Source: Iris pallida
Lineage: Eukaryota; Streptophyta; Magnoliopsida; Asparagales; Iridaceae
Assembly (NCBI GenBank): GCA_029216955.1
Contig: JANAVB010015600.1
Location: forward strand, 27,668,182-27,732,181
Length of the DNA: 64,000 nt
Direction of reading: 5' to 3'
Of the stretch, positions 46,844-57,312 are shown piece by piece (within the stretch, counting starts at the first letter, position 1; every line of letters begins with the position of its first letter). The notes below the pieces were generated by a model. The model searched no databases. It saw only the letters and a program-made list of their open reading frames with translations, and was not told where the DNA came from. The position numbers and the translations under genes were made by a program.

Positions 46844-47410
46844 TTATTTTTTACAATGAATATGTCCTAGTCTATTGTGCCATAACTCAAGAGAATAACC
46901 AGAAGAATAAACTGCATTAATTATTTTTGCAGGAGTTACAAGTCGAAGTTTGAACATCCCTTCGGTACAATAAGCTTTTTCGAAGTATGTTCCTTTGTAG
47001 GACATCACTATATGCCCAACATTGACGTCCATCCACAAGCCTGCATTACATAGCAGACTTCCAAAGACCAGGTTCTTGGCTATTACCGGTACATGCTTCA
47101 CATCTTGAAGCGTCAACGACTTTCCCGAAGTTAGGTTCAGTACCACCGTTCCTGTCCCCAGCACTTCAGCTTGTGTCTGGTCCGCCACCATAACCTTCTC
47201 AGATGTAGGCTTGTATGTGGTGAACAACTCCTTATTAGAGCAAACATGGCAGGTTGCACCCGTGTCTATCCACCAGTCGGTGTCAACACCAGCCATGGCA
47301 ACCTGCGCAATCATGGCAACCTTGTTAGACTCACCTTGCTCTATCTATTTGGACTTTGATCTGTAGTTTCTACGATAGTGGACCTTCTTTCCACAATTGA
47401 AGCAAGTCAC
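46844..47410 (-). pseudogene. pol: Copia-D zinc knuckle, protease, pre-integrase
   Basis: The zinc knuckle (CFNCGKKVHYRRN, last Cys lost) is near 47410-47370. The protease has WWIDTGATCHVCSNKELF with the catalytic Asp kept. The pre-integrase has LELWHNRLGHIHCKK. A stop at about 47350 separates knuckle and protease. Confidence 0.88.
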
Positions 47411-48200
47411 ATCTGACTTGGGCTTTGGCTTTCACTTGAACGAAGCCGACTTCACCTTCAGATGGTTGAAGTCCTTCTTCTTCTGGTTGTGAGAAACCTT
47501 ATGCTTCCCCTTGGAGTCCCCCACATGCACCAAGTTGGCCTCTGCCAACTGTTTGGACAACATGTCCAATTTGTTTTTAGCCATCAACTTATCTCTAACA
47601 TTGATGTTGTGAAGTAGTTGATCCAGGCTGATTTGCATCTTCTTCATATGCATGTCCGAGATAAAACTGCTCCATCCTGACGGAAGCTTGGCAACTATAC
47701 CCCCTACGACAAAAGCGTCGACAAGTGGCATGCCATCATCCTCAAGTTTTTGACGTAACTTGAGGAACTTCTTGACTTGAGGCAACATCGCCTTGTCGTC
47801 CTCAAATCGCATGTTCCAGACCTTCTCAGTCACATGGATCTTGTTGCAGTTCTCATCCGCCTGATAATGCTTCTCTAGAGACTCCCAGACGACCTTAGTA
47901 TAGTCCGTCTTGCTGTATGACTCCGCTAGAGTATCCTCCATGAAGTTCAAAATCATCAGCTTACAGAGATTGTTGTCTCTCCTTCATTTGTTCTGCTTTA
48001 CGGTTGCAATCGTAACTGTCCGAACAGTAGCATCATCCTCGTCTGGAATCTTTGATTCTGGTTCTGTCAGAACGTAGTCCACCTATGCCAGTTGCAGATT
48101 CATGCATACCTTCCTCTTCCAAGAGTTGTAATAATCCCCGTCGAACTTCTCAAGTTTGTTGAAACTTGTATCCGGAAGTTTCACACGACTGTTCTCCATG
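47411..48200 (-). pseudogene. gag: Copia-D gag
   Basis: Starts at 48200 with MENSRVKLPDTSFNKLEKFD and continues with YYNSWKRKV. A stop follows, then the main gag frame (47956-47432): MILNFMEDTLAESYSK, VWESLEKHYQADENC, GGIVAKLPSGWSSF. The main stops lie near 48085 and 47985. Confidence 0.88.
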
Positions 48201-48222
48201 TACAAGGATCTTGCTTTGAGAT

Positions 48223-49054
48223 TGTTAGTCCCGGGGCTTGATCAAGGATGGTAGAACTAGATGTCGAGATCAGAGGTTCAAAGAAACGTTCCCCTTCTGA
48301 TTATTCTCGAGATCCACGAGGAACACTATAATATAAATCTGATTACAAAAGCAACAATAATCAGAAAATAAATCTCACGTTCTTCCTCGCAATTGCAGTT
48401 GCTGACGGACAGAACTGAGTTACAACTCAGAGAAAAGAGAAGAAAGAAGAAGAGGAAAGGTTCTTGCTGGGGTGATTAAGATCACCGTTGCTCAAAGCAA
48501 GATTTGCCCCACCACGATCTGCTTCCAGGAATAGCAAGTTCACGAAGAACTTTTGGAACGCTCGTAAGTCAATATTTGAGACTTGAAGGGGCTTCCTGGA
48601 CTTTACGGACTCTCTTAACTCTCTTCTTGGTGCATCTTCCAAAGGAGGCCAAGGGGCTCTATTTATAGAGTGGAGTGAGACTTCACATTTTTTTCTATCC
48701 GATGTGGGACTAAAATACTAATACTCAAAAATAGAGTTTGATATTTTAGATCATCCCACAATCAGCATAGTAGTGTGCCAATCCACGCCTACCCCCCGAA
48801 CACTTCCGTGCATGCACGAGACAACCTGGAGTCCGTGTTCGAGTCCGAATCCGCACAACAAAAATTAACTTGCATCCTTGTTGAAATTAATTCATTTTCC
48901 TTCTAGGAAAATACTCCCACATGGCACACACTTGTGCCCCACCACACCTCACGTGCACACCTCAACACAAGTAATACATTATATTGAAATACTTACCATT
49001 TGATGTAGCCGATGTGGGACTATCTTTCCTAGTCTAAAGGCAAAAACATCAACA
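48223..49054 (-). repeat. Copia-D 5' LTR
   Basis: 832 bp. Internal sequence next to it on the minus strand reads ATCTCAAAGCAAGATCC, which is not the common iMet primer site. The same ATCTCAAAGC is present in copia-H. TATA at 48660-48667, perfect USE-like GTCCCACATCG at 48700-48710 (32 bp apart) and again at 49010-49020. Confidence 0.95.
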
Positions 49055-49269
49055 CATGAGCTCCAAAGGACGAAATTGATCGAAGTCAAGCAAATCTATT
49101 ATATCGAGGGAGAGTATGACCCATGAAGAATATTTTTAAATTTTGCGAGTTGTACTCTTTTTCCTTGACTAAGATTTTTTTTCGCTGAATTTTTTCTTAG
49201 TAAGGTTTTAACGAGGCAACAAATGCGCATACACCACCAAATAATTAATGGTGAATATCCAAGGGGGAG
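49055..49269 (+). pseudogene. pol: Copia-A last pol codons and 3' untranslated part
   Basis: After the CATGA duplicate the copia-A frame resumes (HELQRTKLIEVKQIYYIEGE). It is followed by a decayed tail and a purine tract AAGGGGGAG just before 49270. Confidence 0.8.
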
Positions 49270-49497
49270 TGTTATAAATATGAATAATTCGCCATAATTA
49301 TTTGGCCTATATAACCTATGACATTTGGTTATCCATAACCTATGTCTTTTGGCATTTCTTCTTTAATTGTCATGATGATGTTAAACCTTCATTGTAAGCC
49401 TATATAAAGGGCTCTTCTCAAGTTGATTATGATACAAGTGAATGTAGAAACAATCTCCTCCATTTCTTTGCTTTACAATAATCTTATAAACTTAACA
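49270..49497 (+). repeat. Copia-A 3' LTR
   Basis: 228 bp, TGTTATAAATATGAAT to ATAAACTTAACA, directly after the purine tract. The matching 5' LTR is not in the window. Its short length is normal for many plant copia families. Confidence 0.75.
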
Positions 49498-49630
49498 ACT
49501 TACTAATTTAGCATGTTATCTCAAATTTATGAATATTAATTAAATCAGAACATATATAATGTATTTAATATATATATAAAATTGTTTTGTAAGACATTAA
49601 CTTATAATATTTAGAAGAAAAATAAAAATA
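49498..49630. other. AT-rich spacer upstream of the host gene
   Basis: 133 bp of AT-rich sequence with ATATATAAA words. Nothing else seen. Confidence 0.4.
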
Positions 49631-49670
49631 AGGTCCCACCGAGATTTGAACTCGGGTTACTGGATTCAGA
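49631..49670 (-). tRNA. tRNA-Gln(CUG) 3' half (pseudogene fragment)
   Basis: The minus strand reads TCTGAATCCAGTAACCC, then GAGTTCAAATCTCGGTGGGA and CCT. This is the anticodon 3' arm, variable loop, T arm and acceptor 3' strand of plant tRNA-Gln(CUG). The 5' half (D arm and acceptor 5' strand) is absent. The fragment starts within the anticodon loop, so it is not a functional tRNA gene. Confidence 0.8.
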
Positions 49671-49726
49671 AGCTATTTTGGTATGTTTCAAAAAAAAAAA
49701 AAAAAAAAAAAAAAAGCTATTTTGGT
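49671..49726 (+). mobile_element. Short poly-A retroposon scar with 12-bp direct repeats
   Basis: AGCTATTTTGGT occurs at 49671-49682 and 49715-49726. Between the repeats are ATGTTTC and a run of 26 A (49690-49715, the last A shared with the repeat). Direct repeats of this length around an A tail are typical of LINE-machinery insertions, here extremely 5'-truncated. Slippage could explain the A run but not the repeats. Confidence 0.65.
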
Positions 49727-49825
49727 TCAAGAACAGAGTCGTCTTCCGCTGCGCGCCGGCATAAACAAACGTCTCCTCTCTCATAGACATCACTCACTCA
49801 TTCGCTCGTTCCACTCTCTTCTAAA
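49727..49825 (+). promoter_or_regulatory. 5' flank / leader of the PYROXD2-like gene
   Basis: About 100 bp before the ATG, pyrimidine-rich (CT and CACTCACT runs) as in many plant 5' leaders. No clear TATA box between the poly-A scar and the ATG. Confidence 0.4.
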
Positions 49826-52800
49826 ATGTGGTCGTCATCAAGAAGAAGACTCCTCCTCTCCTCCTCCTTCACCAAGAACTCCTCCACTTCTTCTTCTTCT
49901 TCCTCGATCGTTCCAGAGAAGCGCTACGACGCGGTGGTGATCGGCGGCGGGCACAACGGGCTCACCGCCGCCGCCTACCTCGCCCGCTCCGGACTCTCCG
50001 TCGCCGTCCTCGAGCGCCGCCACCTCCTCGGCGGCGCCGCCGTCTCCGAGGAGCTCGTCCCCGGCTTCCGCTTCTCCCGATGCAGCTACCTACAGTCCCT
50101 CCTCCGCCCCTCCCTCATCAAGTCCGCTCCTCTCCATCCTCTCTCTCTAGGTCACTCGACGACGTCGACGATTGACTTTGCTTTTTTTTTTTTTCTTTTC
50201 TCTTGTTCACGTGCAGGGAGCTGGAGCTGCATCGACACGGGCTGAAGCTGCTCCGGAGGAGCCCTTCTTCCTTCACTCCGTGTCTCGACGGTCGGCATCT
50301 GCTGCTCGGCCCCGACGCCGATCTCAACCGAGCGGAGATCTCCAAGTTCTCCGAGAAGGACGCCGCGGCCTATCCTAGGTTTTCACTCTTTCGTCCAGAC
50401 TTAAAAATCTAGGGCACGCCGATGTTTAGGAACCACGGGTTCGGTGTGTTCTTGTGTCGGACACGGTACATATACTCCAAGATACACTGTGGGTGGGGGG
50501 TTGGGTTGGGGTTGGGTTGTGAAGATCGAAATTTGGACTAAATTGATGCTAGTGTCAGAATATTCCATAGAGATGGTACTTTTAAGAACTTAAAATCTTG
50601 GGCATACATGTACTCCAAGATACCCTAGATCGAAATTTCGACTAAATTGATGCTAGTGTCGGAAATATTCCATGGTACTTTAAACTATGGTACTTTTAAA
50701 CTCAACTTAAAATCTACGGCATACATATACTCCAAGATACACTATAGTGGGTGGGTGGGTTGGGGGGTGCTGTGAAGATCGAAATTTCGACTAAATTGAT
50801 GCTAGTGTCGGAAATATTCCATAGAGATGGTACTTTTAAACTTAACTTAAAATCTACGGCATACATATACTCCAAGATACCCTAGTGTGTGGGTGGGTGG
50901 TTTTTTTTGGGGGGGGGGGGGGGGGGGGGGGGGGGCTGTGAAGATGGAAATTTCGACTAAATTGGTTCTAGTGTCGGAAATGTTCCATAGAGATGGTACT
51001 TTTAAACTTATTACCAAAGTATACTCTTTTCTGAAATCACGTTTCTTTTCTCGGAACACAATTTAACTAATGGAACTGCGTTTGGAAATGTGCTTTTTTT
51101 TGATGTTTGAAGCCGCATTCTTGAGGCATGACACCACTAATGGAATTGCCTGGAAACACGATTCGAGAAATAACAGTAGTTTGGTGATTAGTTTGAGCAG
51201 TACCCTTTCTGTGGAATGATTTAAGAAGCGTCATCTTTGAAAGAAAAATCCTAGGAGTCACATGCAAGTATTATATTTTAAGTAAGGCATAAATGCTCCT
51301 AAATTGGTGTCGCGTCTGACTTGCGTCATGTTGGACACACGAATTAGACCCAACACAAGCACTCCAAAATACGCTAGGACACAATGCAAGTTGGATCTGA
51401 ACTTGAATAGTGTTAGTCTTAAAAGTGTTCCGTAAAGATTGGTACTATTAAAACTTATTATCAAGTTACCGTTATGTTAGAAATCACATTTTGACAATAT
51501 GATTTCCCTAAGGAAATAAATTACACCTCAAAAACACTTTTCATTGGTGGAGTCACATTCTAATATGTGATTCAAAAAGATTGGTAGCTTGCTAATAAGT
51601 TTCAAAAATACGATTTATGGAATACTTCTAAAATTAACATTACTTTAGTTGAAATTCCTTCCAAACTTAATGTTGTGTCGCCATCTTCGTATTGTGTAAT
51701 ATCATATTTGTTTTGGTGCAATGTAGATTGTATTTTTTGTTTTGTTTTTTTTGTGATGAAGATATGAGAAGCAGCTGGAGAAGTTCTGCGAGTTCATGGA
51801 TTCCATATTGGACTCGCCAACGCCCGAAGTCATGCGGGAGAATTCATCATTCATGGACAAGATGAAGGATAAGTTGCACAAGTCGGAGTTCTGGAGCCGC
51901 TGTCTCCAACAGGCTTTTACACTAGGACAGAAGGACATGGTGTAAGTGCACAAGAAAGTAATCATTAGTTGCATCATGATTTAGATCCTGAGTTTGTACC
52001 TGAATGTTCTTTTCTTGAAATAATGCTTCACAGGGATTTTGTGGACATTTTAGTTTCACCTGCGTCAAAGGTTCTCAACAATTGGTTTGAGGTCATCATA
52101 CTTCATTTTTCTTTGCATTTAGGCAATCTTGTGTCCTCATCAAATAACATTTAGCAAGTCATAATCTATTATGATCGAGTTAGTAGTTACTATTTTGATA
52201 TTTCCAGATAAATGTTTACTTAAAAGTAGTTGAATTTTATTCCATTTGACCTGCAAAATTTTACATTATCTCATCTAACATTTTATAGGTCACATTCTAC
52301 CTAAGGCATTCACTTTCTTGCCACATTTTTGTTGTTGTGTTGTGGTACAACTTTCTTTGTATCAAAATTTAAAGATAAGTGCTTAGCTCCTCCGTGTTAA
52401 TATGATCTGATTCTACAGTAATTTTATTTCATTAGGGTGTCTGCCAGTAATGTAATCGAGAGCTTACTTTATTGTAAAATAATGGATGCAAAGAGTTTCT
52501 TCATAAAAATGCGTTGGATTAACTGTTGGATGTTTGCAGGCAGAGGTACTGAAGGCAACACTTGCTACAGATGCTGTGATTGGGAGTATGGTAACTTTTC
52601 CTCAAACTACTTTTTTTTTTTTCATTTAAAATATGAACGATTAGCTTTTTAAGTTAATCACGATTATAGTACTTCTTAACGTACATGATAGAAGAACATA
52701 CTGTTTTGCCTTCTTAAAGGAAGATCTATAACATTGGAAGTTTGTGGGACTTCATTCTTTACTTTGGTCAAGCAGTATAATATTGCTTAGTGTATTTTGC

Positions 52801-53211
52801 TCTTTATTTTGGGAAATGTCACCCAATAATTTCTCCTTAAATTTCAGTAACTTGAATGGGACTAGTTTACATTGGTTATACTTGTTTATTTTGCCCTGCA
52901 CATGCTCGGAGGCTAGTTATCATAAATAGTACGTTCATGGTATTTTCACAAATACTTTTCCTGAACACAATCTGTGTTGTACCTGTTAAAGTTATTCTTC
53001 TTATTTGCAATATTAATGTATAATTTCATGAAACTTTAATGCAGACAACTGTGCACTCACCAGGCTCTGGATATGTCTTGCTACATCACGTAATGGGAGA
53101 AACAGATGGTGAACGTGGTGTTTGGTCGTACGTTCCTAGCTCATTATCATTTTTGTCTTGTGTATTTATTGAAATAGTTAACTATTGAAGGATTCTCTTT
53201 CCTATCACCAA

Positions 53212-53265
<54 letters not shown>

Positions 53266-53452
53266 TGTTAGCAGAAAACTTGCGAACAATTCCACCATTA
53301 ATTCATGGGCTTATCATGAAGTGAAAGCGCTCTTCCTTTACCACATGCACAATATACATTTGTACAACCAGTGCATATATTTTCTATAAGTATAGTGACA
53401 TTTTGAGCATTATATGTTATGATCTTCTCATTTTCATGCTCTACTTTCCATA

Positions 53453-53484
<32 letters not shown>

Positions 53485-55532
53485 TGTGGGTTTAAAATGC
53501 AAAAGGTAGGTCTACCTACCTTCCAACTGGCAGCGTAGGTTTTATGGCATGACTCTCTCATGCTCGTAGCTACCTTGTCTAGGATTCAACATAGAGGGTT
53601 GACATCAGGTCGACATCCAGTCACAAAATCTTTATCAAATATTCTGTGGAGCTTTCTTATGCCCCATGGCTGAATCCATTCTGATGGGGGAAGGATTAAT
53701 GTGTTGGACACACACATTACTCCAATGATCCATCTTAAGGTTGGGAAAAAACATAATGAAGAATGAATCCAGTGATATGGAGGCACATCCCAAATTTTTG
53801 GTGGCTACACCAACCCTTTTCTTCCATTCTGTTCTATAAGGATTCATTTGATATTTACCAAAAGCGGCAAATACAGATTTCGTCTTTTCTTCAGTTATCT
53901 TATGCAAGGTCAGAGAAAAAAAAGACAAAATTTCCTATTTCTAGGTAAAAGAGATATATTAATTAAGAAAATGAACATGTTGTAGGTACGTTGAAGGGGG
54001 TATGGGCTCAGTGTCCATGGCTATTAGTAATGCAGCTTGTGAAGCTGGGGCTCATATGATAACGAATGCAGAGGTATGCTTCCATCTTATAGTTGAATTT
54101 TTAATTTTCCTTTTCCTCGGTGGGTGGGGGTCGGGTGGGGGAAGGAGGGGGGTGGGTGGGGTTCAGAATTTGTAATCATTCTCTTCAGATATCATTTCAT
54201 TTTCTTCTTTGGTCGACCTCAGAGTTCTCCAGGTCCACATAAGACTCATGCTCTTAACTCACAACGAGTAGCTAGGTGAAGTTCTGTTTTAGTTATGGAC
54301 AAGTTTTCGATTAACTAAGGTTATAGTTAGTTCCTGTTAAAATTTGCAGAACCTTTATTTCTAAAGACTTGAGCATATGCCATTATTGCCATAACATATT
54401 TTATCCTTAGAATCTTCATTTCTAGGACAGAGACCAGAAAAGAGATTACAGAGGGGGTATTTATGGCTTAAAATTGGGGCTTCTAAGGTGAATACAATTC
54501 TCTATGCCCAAAGGCCCCCAATTCTGCCATCTTTTCTCAAAGTCATTTTCCTGCTGAACAAAATATCTGACATTTACTTTGATAGGATACTGGCCCCAGT
54601 CAATAAAGTCTGATGTGAAGTTGATGTAATTATAGTAAAATTTTCACTTACTTTTTGATTCTTTCAAGTACTACAGTCGATCTTCACACCTGACCCATTT
54701 TTGTGAAAAAAGTGCTCGACTGATGTTCATTGTGAATGTGTGATGATAAGACAATTCATGATTGCTGTATTCATCAAACTGTTTCTAAATTACATTCTGG
54801 TTAACCTTTGTTGAGAAACAACTCAACAAGTGTACGATCCCCATCTGCTGCATTTTGCGGAAAAGATCTGTTTAGGAGTTACTCTTCATCAGTAGAAATT
54901 GTTTAGCTATTACATCTGATCTTTTCTTGTTTTCTATGGCATATTTTCTTCTCTTTTTTCAAATTTCTTTCAAAGCATATCTGATAAGGCTTGGTTCTGT
55001 CATTTCCTTTCACATCTGTGATTTTTGTGTTCTCTTAGGAAAATTAATGTTTTAAGTCGTCCTAGAATTGATTCTAGTTATTTTATGTTATATTAAAGCA
55101 ATATTTGGGTTTCTTTTCACATTAAGCATTCCACTGTTTTTTTATTAGGTTGCCCAAGTGCTAGTGGATGAGAAGACTGGAGAAGCAATTGGGGTTAGTC
55201 GTGTCTTATTTGAATTTGTTTAGCTTAATATCTTTAAAATTTAATAACCACGTGCACTGTCAACATCCTAGGTACAATTGAGTGATGGAACACAGGTGCA
55301 TTCTTCTGTCGTCCTATCAAATGCAACCCCATATCGGACTTTTATGGTAATGTTTATCTACATATATATAATTTTTGAATCACGGGAACCTGCTGTGAAG
55401 ATGGACCCTAATAGTGTGATAGTGTCTCCATGGTTTTCATAAAGTGGATGCTATATTATGCAGGATTTTGTGCCTTCAAATGTCCTTCCGGATGATTTTC
55501 TTTTTTCTATCAAGAAGGCTGACTACAGCTCA
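49826..55532 (+). CDS. PYROXD2-like: PYROXD2-like FAD-dependent oxidoreductase, exons 1-10 (3' end not in window)
   Basis: Exons: 49826-50121, 50217-50378, 51762-51941, 52034-52091, 52540-52590, 53045-53127, 53986-54073, 55149-55193, 55272-55346, 55464-55532. All introns are GT-AG and the joined exons give 369 codons in frame. The product starts with a Ser/Arg-rich presequence (residues 1-32, likely organelle targeting). Then come the FAD Rossmann motif [19 protein letters not shown] and [12 protein letters not shown]. Conserved family blocks follow ([68 protein letters not shown]). The family is related to phytoene desaturase/amine oxidase folds. The human member is mitochondrial and its substrate is unsettled. 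About 200 C-terminal residues are missing: intron 10 holds copia-H, and later exons must lie beyond 64000 if they remain. The GC-rich first exon contrasts with AT-rich later exons. Confidence 0.93.
50468..51015. repeat. Intron 2 minisatellite, about 140-bp units
   Basis: Four diverged units starting near 50468, 50605, 50721 and 50862. Each has ACTCCAAGATAC, a G-rich linker, GAAATTTCGACTAAATTG, GCTAGTGTCGGAAATATTCC and GGTACTTTTAAACTT. A fifth degenerate unit lies at about 51355-51465. Unit 2 lacks the G-rich linker. Unit 4 contains a G run of about 27 (50908-50934). Confidence 0.85.
53215..53263. repeat. TA microsatellite in intron 6
   Basis: (TA)n, with a further TA/GT tract at 53454-53483. 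The rest of the 858-bp intron shows nothing recognisable. Confidence 0.95.
54118..54165 (+). repeat. G-rich tract in intron 7 (G-quadruplex potential)
   Basis: At least six runs of three or more G within 48 bp on the coding strand. The rest of the 1075-bp intron shows nothing else recognisable. Confidence 0.7.
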
Positions 55533-55989
55533 GTAAGATTCCTCAATAGTTACTTCATATCAACTAATCGATGCTATTTCCTTAATTAGATGCTGCATCT
55601 TAGCCCTTTTTTTTCACACTAGCATCTTGGGATACATTTATCCTGTATGTGCTTCATATATTAGTTCTGAACTTAAGCTGAAACTTTTTAATGTATTTTT
55701 TGGTTCTATCCTAAGATTGTTTCTACAAATGCAATTTCTACTACATCAGGTGGATAAGTAATTGATCAATTTTCAGCGGTTTGTGTTTGTGTACCTTGAA
55801 TACTATTATAATAACTTCTTCACCATATAGCTAGCGTATATAATGAAGCCTAGACTTATATGCTCACATCCAATATATCTCAGCTACAAAAAGAAGCAGG
55901 AATGACACTGGATAAAAAGAAAGCTGAGTTTATTTTGTTAGATGATGGGAAATTCCCTTGTTTATTTTTGTCTGGGAAAGGGAAGAAAG
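55533..55989 (+). other. Intron 10, proximal part
   Basis: Follows the GTAAG donor of exon 10. No sequence resembling the next expected exon of the family was found before the transposon at 55990. Confidence 0.6.
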
Positions 55990-56010
55990 TAGGGGTGGCA
56001 CGGGCCGGGC
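55990..56010. mobile_element. End of a hAT-like element, truncated by copia-H
   Basis: TAGGGGTGGCACGGGCCGGG resembles common plant hAT terminal repeats. The candidate 8-bp duplication to its left is GAAGAAAG (55982-55989). The other end is not visible in the window. Confidence 0.4.
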
Positions 56011-57312
56011 TGTTATTGCCGGGGCACAATTTTCGATGGAAAACTGAGAAAATGAAACAATTGTATAAACAACGTTTCAACGCAACACTTCAAAGAAGGT
56101 GCACAACAGAGATCCTAGGAGGATTCTGGATTACGATAATCTAAAAGGATTTCTAACAGTAGCAAACGACAGTAGCACTTCTAAACAGAAGGTACGAATC
56201 GAAATGCTAACAGCAGCAGCGATGACAGGCGAAAGATGGAAGATGGCCTGCTGGGGTGAATGATTACCGTTGCTTAAAGCTTAATTCGCCCCACACGAAT
56301 AGCTTCCATGAACTAGCAAGTTCGTCGGAGAACTCTGGAACACTCTGCTCTTCTGACTCTTCGGATGGCAGCGGACTCCTGTGGCGCTAAATGACGCTGG
56401 TGCAACGCTACTATTCTCTCTCAAAGTCTGTGGGAATTCGTAAGAAATTCTGAACTCTGTACTTGTGTTAAAAAATACTTCTGAACTCTATGTTCTATTA
56501 CTTATTCTTCTACTGTGAGAGAGAAGAGAGCCTTATATAAGCCCGTGCACTAACTTTCCAGTTAGCATAACGTTCGAGACGTGGGAAAAATCGTCCCGAA
56601 CGTGCTGTAACCGTTCAAACCGTATATAGACACGATCTGAGTCAACTTGCGTACAACGCGTGCAACTTGCGCCACCCGCGCAACTAGCACACTGTGCGCA
56701 CAACACGTACAACACCACTTGCGTCACACTGCGCCACACGCACCGCGCGCAACCTGCGCAAGCCGCGCAATGCGCACACTGTGCTACTCGCGCAACGTGC
56801 GCCACTTGCGCAACTTGCGCACCGCCGCGCAAACTGCGCTACTCGGGCAACGTGCGCCACTTGCGCACCCTGCGCAAACCGCACAACGTGCGCAACTTGC
56901 GCTCCGTGCGCAACCTGCGCAACACGCGCAATCGGCTGCGCAAGAGGCTCGCGCAACGAGCGCAACTTAAGCGCACTATGTGCCTAGCGACGATGCTGAC
57001 GTGCTAAGTGCAAAGTGCGCCAACAAAACGCCACATTACGTCTCATGAGCCCATGAGTCCGAGTCGCTAAGTCCCTACGGGGCTTAGTTCCAATGGAAAT
57101 AAATTTTCCAAGAGCAAAAAGCATGAATGCTTCATTGTTGATTTAGCCTTTTTCCCATTAGAAAAATCTTCCCACATGGCACGTCCATATGCACCTTCAC
57201 ACCACATGTGCATCTCTAAAAGAGTATAGCTAATATATAGAGATACAACTCCTTTGGCCTAGCCGATGCGGGACTAAAATTCCAAAACAAAAGGCCAAAT
57301 TCCAACAATCTC
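56011..57312 (-). repeat. Copia-H 3' LTR
   Basis: 1302 bp, from TGTTATTGCCGGGGC (compare TGTTAGTCCCGGGGC in D) to AATTCCAACA. The purine tract TATGTGGGAGAT (minus) precedes it at 57313-57324. It is 470 bp longer than the D LTR, much of it a TGCGCAAC array. Confidence 0.88.
56533..57010 (-). promoter_or_regulatory. Copia-H promoter: TATA box and TGCGCAAC array in U3
   Basis: The TATA box is TTATATAA (56533-56540). Upstream on the minus strand, about 56640-56960 holds roughly 30 copies of TGCGCAAC/TGCGCCAC and variants, with 8-12 bp spacing. TTGCGCAA is a palindrome. A degenerate USE-like word lies near 56575-56586. A one-mismatch USE-like word (CGATGCGGGAC on plus) lies at 57264-57274. Confidence 0.7.

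Larger units (their letters stand above)
25600..49054 (-). mobile_element. Copia-D, Tork-like LTR retrotransposon with nested gypsy elements
   Basis: Minus-strand element with 832-bp LTRs (25600-26431 and 48223-49054) and perfect 5-bp target duplications CATGA (25595-25599, 49055-49059). Insertion split the last codons of copia-A. The internal region keeps gag, zinc knuckle, protease, integrase, RT and RNase H, with several stops. It is interrupted by element E (26804-39743) and by solo LTR G (42606-46467). Lineage by RT/integrase style (Tnt1/Tork) is tentative. Confidence 0.92.

Noticed and set aside
49838..50345. Antisense and shifted ORFs over exon 1-2 of the oxidoreductase
   Set aside because: Shadows of the GC-rich exon. 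The plus frame alone has the Rossmann motif and correct splice phases.
55860..56144. 94-codon ORF crossing into copia-H as a further exon
   Set aside because: It crosses the LTR boundary at 56011, has no similarity to the expected next segment of the protein, and has no splice context that fits.
56533..57007. Open frames rich in Cys/Ala/Arg/Thr at 56.5-57.0 kb on both strands
   Set aside because: By-products of the TGCGCAAC array in the copia-H LTR. All six frames stay open because the motif has no stop codon.
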